A stretch of DNA of 64,000 nt from the NCBI GenBank assembly GCA_020073465.1, contig JAIQFC010000001.1:1-64000 (forward strand), read 5' to 3'. The notes beneath the pieces were generated by a model that was not told the origin of the DNA, did not search any database, and saw only the letters and a program-made list of their open reading frames with translations. Made by a program: the position numbers and the translations under genes. Source of the DNA: Terriglobia bacterium (GTDB lineage: Bacteria > Acidobacteriota > Terriglobia > Terriglobales > Acidobacteriaceae). Shown one piece after another: positions 24,539 through 34,086 of the stretch; position 1 is the first letter of the stretch, and each line of letters starts with the position of its first letter.

Positions 24539-25300
24539 CTAATCAGCGGTTCCGCCGCCGTCGACCACGAGGGCGGCACCGGTCATGAACGAGGAATCGT
24601 CGGAGGCAAGGAAGAGCACGGCTTTCGCAATCTCCTCCGGCGTTCCAATTCTTCCCAGGGGCCGCTGGTTGCAGCCTTCCAGATAACTTTGCCAGGACAA
24701 GCCGCGCATTTTAGCGTCGGCGGGAAGCATGGGAGTCTCAACGTCTCCGGGACAGATGCAATTCACTCGAATGCCCTGCCGTCCGTGATCGATGGCCATG
24801 GCCTTGGTCATGAGCACGACTCCGCCCTTCGAGGCGCAGTAAGCGACGGCATGATCGCCGCCGACGATCCCCCAGCCGGAGCTGTTGTTGATGATCACGC
24901 CGCGTCCTTGCGCGATCATCGGCAGCAACGCAAACTTCGACATCAGGAATGTGCCTTTCAGGTTCACGTCGATCTGCTCGTCCCACTCTTTTTCGGAACA
25001 CTCGAGGGCGGTTTGGGGATAGAAGACCCCGGCGTTGTTGAAAAGAATGTCGAGGCGTCCGAAAGCTTCAAGAGTCTCGCCCACGACGCGTTGGCAGTCG
25101 GAGGCGAGACTTACGTCGGCGCGGAGGAAGATAGCGTTGCCTGCCTCGTGCTTGATTCGTTCGACGATGGCAGTGCCGCGCTGCTGGTTTCTGCCCGTGA
25201 TCGCGACCTTGGCGCCTTCTTTGGCGAAGAGTATCGAGGTGGCTTCGCCGATGCCGGAGGTGCCTCCGGTGATGAGAGCGACTTTGTCTTTCAGGCGCAT
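24539..25300 (-). CDS. Short-chain dehydrogenase/reductase
   Basis: 253 residues, classical SDR. The cofactor motif TGGTSGIG is at ~11-18, NNAG at ~88, and the catalytic Ser-Tyr-Lys lie in INNSSGWGIVGGDHAVAYCASKGG. The C-terminal part ends LFLASDDSSFMTGAALVVDGGGTAD as in FabG-like enzymes. It would use NAD(P)H to reduce or oxidise a carbonyl/alcohol; the residue after the second strand (ITGRN) hints at NADP preference. A second SDR follows upstream; both read in the same direction with a 152-base gap containing a repeat, so they may not be one operon. Substrate unknown. Confidence 0.9.
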   Translation of the reverse strand: MRLKDKVALITGGTSGIGEATSILFAKEGAKVAITGRNQQRGTAIVERIKHEAGNAIFLRADVSLASDCQRVVGETLEAFGRLDILFNNAGVFYPQTALECSEKEWDEQIDVNLKGTFLMSKFALLPMIAQGRGVIINNSSGWGIVGGDHAVAYCASKGGVVLMTKAMAIDHGRQGIRVNCICPGDVETPMLPADAKMRGLSWQSYLEGCNQRPLGRIGTPEEIAKAVLFLASDDSSFMTGAALVVDGGGTAD

Positions 25301-25318
25301 TCGTCGAATCTTGTTTGA

Positions 25319-25395
25319 AGCTTCCCTCAGGGGCTAAAGCCCGCATCATTGGTTGCCGGAAGCGGCACGACTAGAGGTCGCGCCCTTCCCGATTC
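25319..25395 (-). repeat. Dispersed repeat family B, copy 1
   Basis: Read on the minus strand this resembles 58581-58660 and 63541-63625: GGGCGCGACCT..AGTCGTGCCG then GCGGGCTTTAGCCCCTGAGGGA. The stem is decayed compared with the copy at 63560-63580. Confidence 0.6.
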
Positions 25396-25452
25396 GTGGT
25401 CGCTCCTATTCTCGTTCGCTTAAATCGGGCCCTTCCTGTTCCATGAACAGGC

Positions 25453-26205
25453 TCAACGGCTGGCCAGGCCGCCTGCGGTTTCTCCGCCGTCCATTGTGTA
25501 AACGTGCCCCGTTGCGTAGGCCGCATCGTCGGAGGCGAGGTAGGCGAACAGTCCAGCGATCTCTTCCGGCGTAGCGTGGCGTCGGAGAGGAATCTTCTGA
25601 TTCACTTCTTCGAGCATTTCGTTGCTGTATTCGGCGCGCTGCATGGGGGTGAGGACGTATCCGGGGGCGACGGCGCAGACACGCACTCTTGGTGCGAGTT
25701 CCAGGGCCATGGAGCGCGTGAGTTCAATGACTCCGGCCTTGCTCGCGTTGTAGTCGGCGTAGTAGGGATATCCCATAATCCCGTTGGTGGACGCGGTTTG
25801 CAGGATGACGCCACTGCCGCGTTCCCACATGTGCCGCGCCGCAGTCTGCGCGACGTAGAAGACGCCGGTCAGGTTGACAGCGAGCACTCTTTCCCATTCT
25901 TCGGGAGTGATATCGAGAAACTTGTGGCGGATGCTGATGCCGGCGTTGTTGACCAGCACGTCAACGCTGCCCATCGCGCGAACTGCCTCGGCCAGCGCGG
26001 CTTCCACCTGCATCAGGTCGGTGACGTCGGCGATGATGGCTTCGGACAAACCGGGCAACTGGTGCCGGATGGCATCACACCGCTCAGCGTCGCGGTCCAG
26101 GACGCAGACCTGCGAACCTTCCTCCAGAAATCGTGCGGCGGTGGCGGCGCCGATTCCGCTGGCACCACCGGTGATGAGTATCCGTTTCCCTGCCAGACCT
26201 CGCAT
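25453..26205 (-). CDS. Short-chain dehydrogenase/reductase
   Basis: 250 residues from ATG 26205; a start ten codons earlier is possible but adds nothing conserved. Motifs: TGGASGIG for NAD(P) binding, an acidic residue after the second strand (VLDRDAER) typical of NAD preference, NNAG, and the catalytic YYADYNASKAG with Ser in LQTASTNGIMG. C-terminus AYLASDDAAYATGHVYTMDGGETAGG. It is in the FabG-like branch of SDRs. The substrate cannot be read from the sequence; sugar or hydroxyacyl dehydrogenases share this pattern. Confidence 0.9.
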   Translation of the reverse strand: MRGLAGKRILITGGASGIGAATAARFLEEGSQVCVLDRDAERCDAIRHQLPGLSEAIIADVTDLMQVEAALAEAVRAMGSVDVLVNNAGISIRHKFLDITPEEWERVLAVNLTGVFYVAQTAARHMWERGSGVILQTASTNGIMGYPYYADYNASKAGVIELTRSMALELAPRVRVCAVAPGYVLTPMQRAEYSNEMLEEVNQKIPLRRHATPEEIAGLFAYLASDDAAYATGHVYTMDGGETAGGLASR

Positions 26206-26295
26206 ACGAAAGTCCTCATGAACCACGAAGGACACAAAGGTACACGAAGAAAGCTAGCCCTGACAAAAGGCAGTTGGGGCGATGAGAACTCAGCT

Positions 26296-27579
26296 CTAGA
26301 TCGGTTTGCCGCGGAAGAAGTAAACCAGTTCGATGACCAGGATGATCACCACCATCAGTTCGAGTACGAAGGCGCGGGCCTGGTTGAACTGATCGATCAT
26401 GAAGTGGTAGAGCTCCTCAGCGGTGCGCAGCTTCTCCTTTACCAGGTCCTTGTAGTCAGGTACGCCGACTTTCGATGCCGCCAACTTGTAGAGGCGGGCG
26501 GAAAACATGTCGCTGAGGAACTTGATGGCGTTGTCGGCGCGTTCGGTCAGTTCACCGACGTCGAGCAGCACGGTGTGCAGCTTGGAGGCGGCCCGCGCCG
26601 TCCGCCAGCGTGCCCAGAGCCTCGTGCCTCCCTTGTCGAGAAAGTCATAGACTCCCTCCAGTTCGCTGGTCAGGAGTTCGTCGTAGTGGCGGAACTCCAG
26701 CAACTGGGAGTTCGCATATTGCAGGAGCTGAATTGCGGTCTCGGCTCCGGCAGGCGTGTCGTAGATAAATGCCGCGTTCCAGCCGATCACGGCCAGATCG
26801 TTGGGGTAGTAGGAAATCCGGGATTGCAGAATCTCTTGCCGTTCGCCTTCGGAAAGCATGGCTGTCTCGCCGCGGACGACTTGCGCGATGCGGTCTCCCT
26901 CCGAGGCCAGCAGATCGGCTGCAGAGGGTGAGCCCTCTATCTCACGCAAATGGAAAATGAAGTAGTCCTCCTGCAACCATTGCTCGGCGGGATACGGCTT
27001 GACGAGTGCGGGAGCGGCGCGCTCCAGCTTTTGCTTCGCAATGCGAGTGGCGAGACTCTCAAAGTTGGTGTCGGAAGCCCAGCGGCTGGAGAGTTGCGCC
27101 AGCGTGTCCCAGCTGCCCGAGAATGGCAGCTCGAAAACCAGGCTGACTACGCCGTAGTCGTAGTACTTGATGTCTCCTTCGAGGCGCTCACCGCCCTCAA
27201 GGACCAGGGGCTCCAGGGTCTCTTCCACAGGAGGGCGCTGGTAGCGGACGTATCCGGGGGCCTGGTGCTTGAAACTGGCCGGGGACGTACGGGCGCCGAG
27301 GATATTGCGCAGATCGTCCAGGCGAATCTCCTCACAGACGTCGAACTGGATCAGGACCAGGACCGAACCGCGCAGGGGCGCGGAGGGCGACTGGGCCTTG
27401 GTCGCCAGGGTCTGGGACAGCTCGTTGCTGACGACGGAGACCGTGGCTGTGAGTTCGCGATCCATATTTGACCCAATCAGTTTTGACCAGTCGGCTGCGC
27501 GTTTAGAGAAGGAGACGCCGGGCAGCGGCGAGACCTCTATTGTCCCAGAAACTGGGTGGCCTGGCGAGGGTGGAGCCAT
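26296..27579 (-). CDS. RMD1/DUF155-like protein with C-terminal membrane anchor
   Basis: 427 residues. The central part (GSVLVLIQFDVCEEIRLDDLRNILGAR, then DIKYYDYGVVSLVFELPFSGSW) and the helical C-terminal half (ITARANSQLLEFRHYDELLTSELEGVYDF-type segment, FLSDMFSARLYKLAASKVGVPDYKDLVKEKLRTAEELYHFMIDQFNQARAFVLELMVVIILVIELVYFF) match the outline of RMD1/Sif2 (DUF155), which in eukaryotes is mitochondrial and supports translation; bacterial roles are unknown. A single transmembrane helix ends the protein with a short basic tail. M39 (27465) is an alternative start. The match is by pattern, not alignment. Confidence 0.7.
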   Translation of the reverse strand: MAPPSPGHPVSGTIEVSPLPGVSFSKRAADWSKLIGSNMDRELTATVSVVSNELSQTLATKAQSPSAPLRGSVLVLIQFDVCEEIRLDDLRNILGARTSPASFKHQAPGYVRYQRPPVEETLEPLVLEGGERLEGDIKYYDYGVVSLVFELPFSGSWDTLAQLSSRWASDTNFESLATRIAKQKLERAAPALVKPYPAEQWLQEDYFIFHLREIEGSPSAADLLASEGDRIAQVVRGETAMLSEGERQEILQSRISYYPNDLAVIGWNAAFIYDTPAGAETAIQLLQYANSQLLEFRHYDELLTSELEGVYDFLDKGGTRLWARWRTARAASKLHTVLLDVGELTERADNAIKFLSDMFSARLYKLAASKVGVPDYKDLVKEKLRTAEELYHFMIDQFNQARAFVLELMVVIILVIELVYFFRGKPI

Positions 27580-27591
27580 AGCGGCGAGCTA

Positions 27592-27619
27592 ATACTTACG
27601 CGTAAACTGTTGATACTTA
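27592..27619. promoter_or_regulatory. Operator-like palindrome and direct repeat before the RMD1-like gene
   Basis: A perfect palindrome TTACGCGTAA (27596-27605) overlaps one of two ATACTTA direct repeats (27592-27598, 27613-27619) spaced 21 bases, two helical turns. The second copy overlaps the stop of the downstream-oriented FAD gene. Possible regulator site. Confidence 0.35.
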
Positions 27620-30600
27620 TAGGTGTTTGCCAAGTTTCCATAATAGGAATCCACCTGCCGCCAGGGCACCCAGGCCTATCCCGGCGCGGGTCATGGAGGC
27701 CCGAACCTCGGCCCTCCGCTCCCGGACGCCGGAGGATTCGGGGTAGGGGTCAGCGGGAGGTTGGGACGCCCCGGCTAATGCCATTTGGAGGACTTCCGCC
27801 AGGTGGAGGGCGTGGCGGTCGGAACCCTGGGCGATCTGCTCTCGGCAACTGAAGCCGTCGGCGATCACCAGCCAGTCGGCCGGGGCCCGGCGGACAGCGG
27901 GCAGGAGCTCCAACTCCCCGATGGCCATGGAAATGTCGTACTTGTCGTGCTCAAAGCCGAAGGAACCGGCCATGCCGCAGCATCCGGGGGCGGGAGAGTG
28001 GGCCTCGATCCCGACGCGGCGCAAGAGAGATTCCTCGGCAGTCATTTTCATGATCGACTTGTGATGACAATGGCCGTGCAGCAGCGCCTTGCGCTCGAAG
28101 CGAGGAAGAGGGACCTGCCGAGCCTCCAGGAATTCGCTGAGCAGGAACGTCTGACGGGCCAATGCCTGGGCACGCTCATCGCGCGGGAACAGATTCAGGA
28201 GTTCGTCGCGAAAGACGGCGACGCAGCTGGGTTCGAGTCCAATAACCGGGATACCCGCTTCGATTTCGGGCGATAGTTCGTCGAGGATATCCAGTAGCAA
28301 CTCCTCCGCGCGATCCAACATGCCGAAGTCGTACAAGGGACGTCCGCAGCAGAGGTTGGCCTGCGGAACCAGTACCTCAAAGCCGGCATTCTCGAGAACC
28401 TCGACTGCGGCTCTGGCAGTCGCAGGCCGGAAATAGTTGTTGAATGTGTCGGGCCAGAGAAGAACAGGAGGACCCTCGGAACCTCGCGGATGGCGCTGAA
28501 ACCAGGTCTTGAAGGTCTGCGGAGCAAAGGCGGGAATACGCCGCTCGAACGGAATACCGGCAACGAGCTTCGCAATGTCGCGGACGAACGGCAACTGCGT
28601 GGTTAGATTGGCGAGGCCGGGAGCATTCGAAGCGATGCGTGCCCAGAGATCGATGTTGCCAAAAGCGTAGGCGCTGCGCGGGCGCAGCCGGCCTTCGTAG
28701 TAGTGGGAAAGAAACTCGGCTTTGTAGGTCGCGACATCGACGGCCACTGGACAGTCACTCTTGCATCCCTTGCAGGCGAGGCACAGGTCGAGCGAGTGCT
28801 TCACCTCCTCGCTGCGCCACCCGTCGCGGATCACTTCTCCCTGGGCCATCTCCCAGAGCAGGTGCGTGCGTCCGCGGGTGGAGTGCTCTTCTTCGCGCGT
28901 GGCGCGATAGCTGGGACACATCACGCCGCCTTCATCGCGGCGGCACTTGCCGACGCCTACGCAGCGAAGGGTCGCGCCGGGCAAACTGCCGTGATCGTCC
29001 GGAAACTGGAAATGGGTCTCAGGCTGCCAGGGAGCGTAGTTCGCACCCAGACGCAGGTTCTCGTCCAGCCTGTTCGGCTCGATGACTTTGCCGGGGTTCA
29101 TCTGCCAATCCGGATCCCAGGCGGATTTGAACTCGTGAAAGGCCTGCATCAGTTCGGGGCCGAACATCTTCGGCAACAGTTCCGCGCGCGCTTGACCGTC
29201 GCCATGTTCGCCAGACAACGAGCCACCATAGCTGAGCACCACGTCGGCCGCCTGCTCAACAAAACTCCGGAACTTCGCAATTCCTTCTTTCGACTGCAAG
29301 TCGAAGTTGAGCCTTGTGTGCACGCAACCGTGACCGAAGTGTCCGTAAAGCGAGCCTTTGTATCCGAACTCGGCCATCATCTTTCGCAGGTCGCGGAGAT
29401 AGGCGCCGAGTTTCTCGGGAGCAACCGCGGCATCTTCCCATCCTTCCCAGTTGAGGGGCTCCCCGGGAACGTGCGAAGTCGCGCCCAGGCTCGACTCGCG
29501 GACTTCCCAGACGCGCTTGGCCTGTTGCTTGTCGGTGAACAAGCGCGTGTTGGGAGGGTTGGCCCCTCGGCTCAAGGCTTCCATCAAGCCGAGCGCCTGC
29601 GACTCGGCTTCCTGCGCGGTCTGGGCGCCGAACTCTACCAGCAACCAGCCTCCGCCTTCGGGCAGCAACGCCAGGCCTTCCGAGTTGATTCCCTTGCTTC
29701 GGGTGTAATACGCGAGCAGATCGTCGAAGCCTTCGAGGCCGATGGGTTTGTGCGTCATGATCTCCGGCGCATGGTCGGCACACTGAAAAACATCGGGATA
29801 GGCCACGACCAGCACCACGCGCTCGGGAGGACTTTGCACGAGACGGCAGGTAGCTTCGAGCACGGTGACGCACGTGCCCTCTGATCCGACGAGGGCCCGG
29901 GCTACGTGAAATCCGTTTTCGGGCAGCAGGTAGTTCAAGTTGTAGCCGGAGACTCGGCGCGGAATGTCGGGGAAACGCTGCCGGATGAGATCGCCGTATC
30001 CTGCGGAAATTGACTTGAGCTGCGAATAGATCTCGCCGCGCCGTCCACCGTCGTGGATGATGCTCTCCAGTTCAGCGCTTGAGGTTGCCCCCACTTTCAT
30101 CCGCACGCCGTCGTAGGTGAGGATTTCGAGGGCCTCGATGTTGTCGTCGGTCTTTCCAGCCATGACCGAGTGCACGCCGCAGGAGTTGTTGCCGATCATG
30201 CCGCCGAGCGTGCAATGACTATGGGTCGCGGGGTCGGGTGCGAAGGTCAGGTGATGTTTCTCGGCGGCGTTGCGGAGGTGATCGAGCACGACTCCGGGCT
30301 GAACGCGGGCGATGCGGCGCTCCGGATCGAGCTCGAGGATCTTTCCCATGTACTTCGAGAAATCGAGCACGACCGCCACGTTGCAGCATTGTCCGGCGAG
30401 AGACGTGCCGCCGCCGCGGCAGAGAAGGGGCGCTCTGAACTGGCGGCAAAGCGAAACCGTGGAGACGACGTCGTCAACATCGCGGGGAAGAACTACGCCA
30501 ATGGGCACCTGGCGGTAGTTGGAGCCATCGGTGGCGTAGAGGGCGCGACCGCCGGCGTCAAAGCGGACTTCCCCGCGAATCTGGGAGCGCAGAGCCTCGG

Positions 30601-30667
30601 CCAGGCCGGCCGCGTCTACTTGCGCGGACTCTGCGGCCTGCCCGATCTCCACAAGTCTGTCTGGCAT
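27617..30667 (-). CDS. YdiJ-like FAD-linked oxidase with Fe-S and CCG domains
   Basis: 1016 residues, almost exactly the length of E. coli YdiJ, a D-2-hydroxyglutarate dehydrogenase. Domains in order: FAD-binding PCMH (YRQVPIGVVLPRDVDDVVSTVSLCRQFRAPLLCRGGGTSLAGQCC, PDPATHSHCTLGGMIGNNSCG), FAD-oxidase C (GSLYGHFGHGCVHTRLNFDL, GGSLSGEHGDGQARAELLPKMFGPEL), two 4Fe-4S sites (VGKCRRDEGGVMCPSYRATREEEHSTRGR; CLACKGCKSDCPVAVD), and CCG cysteine-rich repeats (NLCCGRPLYDFG; LHGHCHHKS; PGCCGMAGSFG). Unusually it ends with a predicted transmembrane helix (GIGLGALAAGGFLLWKLG), which would tether it to the membrane near the quinone pool. Confidence 0.9.
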   Translation of the reverse strand: MPDRLVEIGQAAESAQVDAAGLAEALRSQIRGEVRFDAGGRALYATDGSNYRQVPIGVVLPRDVDDVVSTVSLCRQFRAPLLCRGGGTSLAGQCCNVAVVLDFSKYMGKILELDPERRIARVQPGVVLDHLRNAAEKHHLTFAPDPATHSHCTLGGMIGNNSCGVHSVMAGKTDDNIEALEILTYDGVRMKVGATSSAELESIIHDGGRRGEIYSQLKSISAGYGDLIRQRFPDIPRRVSGYNLNYLLPENGFHVARALVGSEGTCVTVLEATCRLVQSPPERVVLVVAYPDVFQCADHAPEIMTHKPIGLEGFDDLLAYYTRSKGINSEGLALLPEGGGWLLVEFGAQTAQEAESQALGLMEALSRGANPPNTRLFTDKQQAKRVWEVRESSLGATSHVPGEPLNWEGWEDAAVAPEKLGAYLRDLRKMMAEFGYKGSLYGHFGHGCVHTRLNFDLQSKEGIAKFRSFVEQAADVVLSYGGSLSGEHGDGQARAELLPKMFGPELMQAFHEFKSAWDPDWQMNPGKVIEPNRLDENLRLGANYAPWQPETHFQFPDDHGSLPGATLRCVGVGKCRRDEGGVMCPSYRATREEEHSTRGRTHLLWEMAQGEVIRDGWRSEEVKHSLDLCLACKGCKSDCPVAVDVATYKAEFLSHYYEGRLRPRSAYAFGNIDLWARIASNAPGLANLTTQLPFVRDIAKLVAGIPFERRIPAFAPQTFKTWFQRHPRGSEGPPVLLWPDTFNNYFRPATARAAVEVLENAGFEVLVPQANLCCGRPLYDFGMLDRAEELLLDILDELSPEIEAGIPVIGLEPSCVAVFRDELLNLFPRDERAQALARQTFLLSEFLEARQVPLPRFERKALLHGHCHHKSIMKMTAEESLLRRVGIEAHSPAPGCCGMAGSFGFEHDKYDISMAIGELELLPAVRRAPADWLVIADGFSCREQIAQGSDRHALHLAEVLQMALAGASQPPADPYPESSGVRERRAEVRASMTRAGIGLGALAAGGFLLWKLGKHL

Positions 30668-30679
30668 GGACCCTGATCT

Positions 30680-31354
30680 CTAGTCCGAAGAGGGCTTCGT
30701 TGAATCGGGCTTCCCGGTCACATTGGCGATGTGGATCTTCGACCCGCTGCCGTCTGCTTCGATGGTGATCGTGATCATGTTCTTCTTATCGTTGGAAACG
30801 ATGGTGCAGTGATGCTGATCGGAAGTCGTCGCCATGGCGCCAGGGAACTTCGCCCTGTAGAACTCGCAGACCTTCTCGACCGAATCGTCGCTCTCAAAAT
30901 TTGCAGCTGTTGTGTGAATTGCGCCGAAGGTGGCCGAGGCGGCGCCCTCTTTCAGCACTCGCGCTCCCGGGTAAACCTCTACCCCCAGGTTGCGTGCCGC
31001 TTCCTCGGGATCCTTTGTGCTCTCGACCGTGCCGAACGGAGTTTCAACCTTGACGTGGTCGCCCTCCTGACGCACGTGGGTGCTCCGTGCGACTCGCCAG
31101 GCGAAGAATCCTACCGTTGCGACACCGAGAATGCCGATGAGGACAATGACGCCGACTACGATCAGGATAACTTTAAGAGCGCCGCCGCCCTGACTCGGAG
31201 GCGGGGGAACTGGCGAAGCCGCAGGAGTCGTGGACGTCGCGGGAGCAGCGGGTCCGGCTGGCGGCAGCGTCGACGCGAGGATGGGCGCGCCGCACTTGTT
31301 ACAGAATCTGACGCCGGCATCCACGCTGGCGCCGCACTTGTTGCAGAAGGCCAT
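30680..31354 (-). CDS. Zinc-ribbon membrane protein
   Basis: 224 residues with GAGAGGTG just before the ATG. The N-terminus is a double-CxxC zinc ribbon (FCNKCGASVDAGVRFCNKCGAPI), followed by a Pro/Ala/Thr linker, one membrane helix (VILIVVGVIVLIGILGVATVGFFAWRV) and a C-terminal ~120-residue domain (GVEVYPGARVLKEGAASATFGAIHTTAANFESDDSVEKVCEFYRAKFPGAM, then NMITITIEADGSGSKIHIANV) with an alpha/beta pattern seen in many acidobacterial hypothetical proteins. It lies between the cox operon end and the FAD gene and reads the same way. Function unknown. Confidence 0.75.
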   Translation of the reverse strand: MAFCNKCGASVDAGVRFCNKCGAPILASTLPPAGPAAPATSTTPAASPVPPPPSQGGGALKVILIVVGVIVLIGILGVATVGFFAWRVARSTHVRQEGDHVKVETPFGTVESTKDPEEAARNLGVEVYPGARVLKEGAASATFGAIHTTAANFESDDSVEKVCEFYRAKFPGAMATTSDQHHCTIVSNDKKNMITITIEADGSGSKIHIANVTGKPDSTKPSSD

Positions 31355-31435
31355 AAATCACCTCTCACGAATGCAGGGATGAGAACGGACGGCGCGAGTA
31401 TACCGCAGATTGATTCAGAACCGAAGGAGAGGAGC

Positions 31436-31723
31436 CTAGCTCCAGAGCCGCGTGGCGTAATCGGACAGCGTCAGGCCAAGAAGGATCAGCAGGAAGAATA
31501 CTGCCGAGAGCACAACCAGCTTGACCAGTTTCTCGCTCGCGCCCTTCACGTGCATAAAGAACAGCACCACCAACAGCGCCTTGGTGGTTGCAATCCCCAG
31601 CGCGAGGATCGGGTTCAACGGCCCCAGGTTGATGAAAGCAGCGCTCACCGTCACTCCCGTGAGAACCAGGAGGATGAGGAAAATCATCACGTAAAAGCCT
31701 ATTGAAGTTCCGTGTTCTGACAT
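31436..31723 (-). CDS. Cytochrome c oxidase subunit IV (caa3 type)
   Basis: 95 residues, three hydrophobic segments (FYVMIFLILLVLTGVTVSAAFI, ILALGIATTKALLVVLFFMHV, LVKLVVLSAVFFLLILLGLTL). The FFMHVKGASEKLV motif and small size are typical of the COX4_pro/CtaF subunit that stabilises the oxidase core. It is the last gene of the act-cox operon, seven bases after coxC. Confidence 0.88.
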   Translation of the reverse strand: MSEHGTSIGFYVMIFLILLVLTGVTVSAAFINLGPLNPILALGIATTKALLVVLFFMHVKGASEKLVKLVVLSAVFFLLILLGLTLSDYATRLWS

Positions 31724-31730
31724 GAAGTCC

Positions 31731-32447
31731 TCACCTGTGCCGGCTGATCAAATACAACAACGGGAAAAGATAAATCCACACCACGTCGACGAAGTGCCAG
31801 TACAGGCCTCCAATTTCGACGGGCGTGTTGTAGCTGGGCGTGAAGCGTCCCTTCCAGGCCATGACCAGCAGCCACACAAAAATTCCGATGCCAACGATCA
31901 TGTGGAGCGCATGCAGTCCGGTCATCACGAAATAGAGCGAAAAGAACATCTCCGCGTGACGCTGGTCAATCGGTGGCTGCTCGGGATGGCCCTCCATCCG
32001 TTCCGGGACGAAGTGGAAGGTGGGTCCGGGCACATGGTGTTCTTTGAATTTGTCGGTGTACTCGACCGCCTTGATTCCCAGGAAGGTGGAGCCTAGCACC
32101 AGCGTCAGCAGAAGGTACGCAACCAGCAAATTGCGTTTCGCCCGCTGGGCTGCATTCACCGCCAGCACGACGGTCAAGCTGCTGCCGATCAGTACGGCTG
32201 TGTTGATTGCGCCCAGCTTGATGCTCAGGCTCTGGCTAGCTGCGGCAAAGTCATTGAAATGCTGCAGGCGATAAATCAAATACGCGCAGAACAGTCCACC
32301 GAAGAACATGACTTCCGTGGCCAGGAACCACCACATGCCTAGGCTGGCGGCATCGCGCTGCTGCTGTGGCTCGGCGAAGTGATGCAGCAATGCCGGATCG
32401 TGGCCGTGCGCTGCAGCCTGAACCGCGGTAGTTTGGCTATCGGACAA
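31731..32447 (-). CDS. coxC: Cytochrome c oxidase subunit III
   Basis: 238 residues with seven hydrophobic segments. [26 protein letters not shown] is the subunit III signature, and [62 protein letters not shown] carries the conserved His and the C-terminal WHFVDVVWI. Subunit III supports proton uptake and stability. It overlaps the end of coxA by eleven bases, so translation is coupled. Confidence 0.95.
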   Translation of the reverse strand: MSDSQTTAVQAAAHGHDPALLHHFAEPQQQRDAASLGMWWFLATEVMFFGGLFCAYLIYRLQHFNDFAAASQSLSIKLGAINTAVLIGSSLTVVLAVNAAQRAKRNLLVAYLLLTLVLGSTFLGIKAVEYTDKFKEHHVPGPTFHFVPERMEGHPEQPPIDQRHAEMFFSLYFVMTGLHALHMIVGIGIFVWLLVMAWKGRFTPSYNTPVEIGGLYWHFVDVVWIYLFPLLYLISRHR

Positions 32448-34086
32448 CGGGCGCCTCCTGCGGGTGGGGTGCGTCCAACTCCTCGTAGTTGTAGGCTTCC
32501 CAGGTCACGACTGGCTCTACGTCAAAGTTGAACGTGGGCGGCGGCGAAGCGCTCTTCCACTCCAGGCCCGCGGCATTCCACGGATTGTCGGGGGCCGGTT
32601 TGCCGTAGCGCATCGACCAGAGGAAGTAGATCATGGGTAGCAGGTAGCCGACTCCAAGAATAGTTGCACCCGCGGTCGAGAGCACGTTCAGCACCTGAAA
32701 TTCCGGCATGTGGCTGTAATCGTAATAGCGCCGCGGCATACCCAGATATCCCAGAACGAATTGCGGAAAGAAAGTCAGATGAAATCCGATGAACACGATC
32801 AAGGCTGCAAGCCGTGCCCAGCCCTCCGGGTATAGACGGCCGGAAATCTTCGGCCACCAGAAATGCATTCCACCGAGATATCCCATGACGGCGCCGCCGA
32901 CCATGATGTAGTGGAAATGCGCAACGACGAAGTAAGTATCGGTGACATGAACGTCGATGCCCAGGGCCGAGAGGAACAACCCGGTTAGTCCGCCCATCAT
33001 GAACAGGCCGATGAATCCAAAGGCGTAGAGCATGGGTGCATCGTAGCGGATGGAGCCCTTGTACAGAGTCGCCGTCCAGTTGAAGGTTTTGACGGCAGAG
33101 GGAACCGCCACCGCATAGCTCAAGAGCGAGAACACGAAAGCGGCATAGATCGAAATACCGGCCACGAACAAGTGATGCGCCCAGACCAGGAAGCCGAAGA
33201 CGGCGATCGCGATCGACGATAAGGCCACGAAGTTGTAGCCGAAGATGCGCTTGCGCGAGAAGCAGGCAATGATCTCACTGACAATGCCCATCGAGGGCAG
33301 AATCATGATGTACACCGCGGGGTGAGAGTAGAACCAGAACAGGTGCTGGAACAGGAGAGGATCGCCGCCGAGCTTGGGATCGAAGATTCCCAGGTGCAGA
33401 GTGCGCTCGGCCGCCACCAGCACAATGGTGATCGCTACCACGGGCGTACCGAGCAACTGGATGATGCTGGTGGCATAGTGTGCCCAGATGAACAGTGGGA
33501 GTCGCGACCAGGTCATTCCCGGAGCGCGCATGCGGTGAATCGTGACGACAAAATTTAGTCCGGTCAGGATGGACGAGAATCCCGCGACGAAAATCGCCAG
33601 CCCGGCTTCGACGATTTTTGTATTCGTGAAGGCGGTGCTATAGGGCGTATAGAAAGTCCAACCTGTGTCCACGCCGCCGGTCAGCATGCAGTGGAGCATC
33701 ATCACGCCGCCGATGATGTACAGGTACCAGCTCAGCAGGTTGATGCGAGGGAAGGCCAGATCCTTCGCCCCGATCATCATGGGGACCAGGAAGTTGCCGA
33801 GCACGGCGGGAATCGATGGAATCAGAAAAAAGAACACCATCACCATGCCGTGCATGGTGAAGAGCTTGTTGTAGGTGTCGGCCTGCACCAGGTCTCCGGC
33901 GGGAGTCAGCAATTCCAGCCGGATGAGAAGCGCGAAGAAGCCTCCGATGAAAAAGAAAAAGGTGATCGACATCAGATAAAGGAGCGCGATGCGTTTGTGG
34001 TCCGTGGTCAGAAGCCACGATCCGACGCCGTACTCCTTATTCAGATAATTCTCGCGCTCACCTTGTGGACCATTCGGCATCGCCAT
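32437..34086 (-). CDS. coxA: Cytochrome c oxidase subunit I, A2-type haem-copper oxidase
   Basis: 549 residues, twelve or more membrane segments. Haem and CuB ligands are seen in [25 protein letters not shown] (CuB His and the cross-linked Tyr), [10 protein letters not shown] and [15 protein letters not shown]. The motif YSHPAVY, in which Ser precedes His and Ala replaces the usual Glu of HPEVY, marks the A2 subfamily, which uses the Tyr-Ser pair at the D-channel end. It reduces O2 to water and pumps protons. Start ATG overlaps the coxB stop (TAATG). Confidence 0.96.
   Translation of the reverse strand: MAMPNGPQGERENYLNKEYGVGSWLLTTDHKRIALLYLMSITFFFFIGGFFALLIRLELLTPAGDLVQADTYNKLFTMHGMVMVFFFLIPSIPAVLGNFLVPMMIGAKDLAFPRINLLSWYLYIIGGVMMLHCMLTGGVDTGWTFYTPYSTAFTNTKIVEAGLAIFVAGFSSILTGLNFVVTIHRMRAPGMTWSRLPLFIWAHYATSIIQLLGTPVVAITIVLVAAERTLHLGIFDPKLGGDPLLFQHLFWFYSHPAVYIMILPSMGIVSEIIACFSRKRIFGYNFVALSSIAIAVFGFLVWAHHLFVAGISIYAAFVFSLLSYAVAVPSAVKTFNWTATLYKGSIRYDAPMLYAFGFIGLFMMGGLTGLFLSALGIDVHVTDTYFVVAHFHYIMVGGAVMGYLGGMHFWWPKISGRLYPEGWARLAALIVFIGFHLTFFPQFVLGYLGMPRRYYDYSHMPEFQVLNVLSTAGATILGVGYLLPMIYFLWSMRYGKPAPDNPWNAAGLEWKSASPPPTFNFDVEPVVTWEAYNYEELDAPHPQEAPVVR

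Noticed and set aside
25504-26931. 475-residue plus-strand open frame
   Set aside because: It runs antiparallel to the SDR and RMD1-like genes and lacks any domain; composition is that of reverse-strand reading.
28703-29884. 393-residue plus-strand open frame
   Set aside because: Antisense to the YdiJ-like gene, whose motifs are unambiguous.
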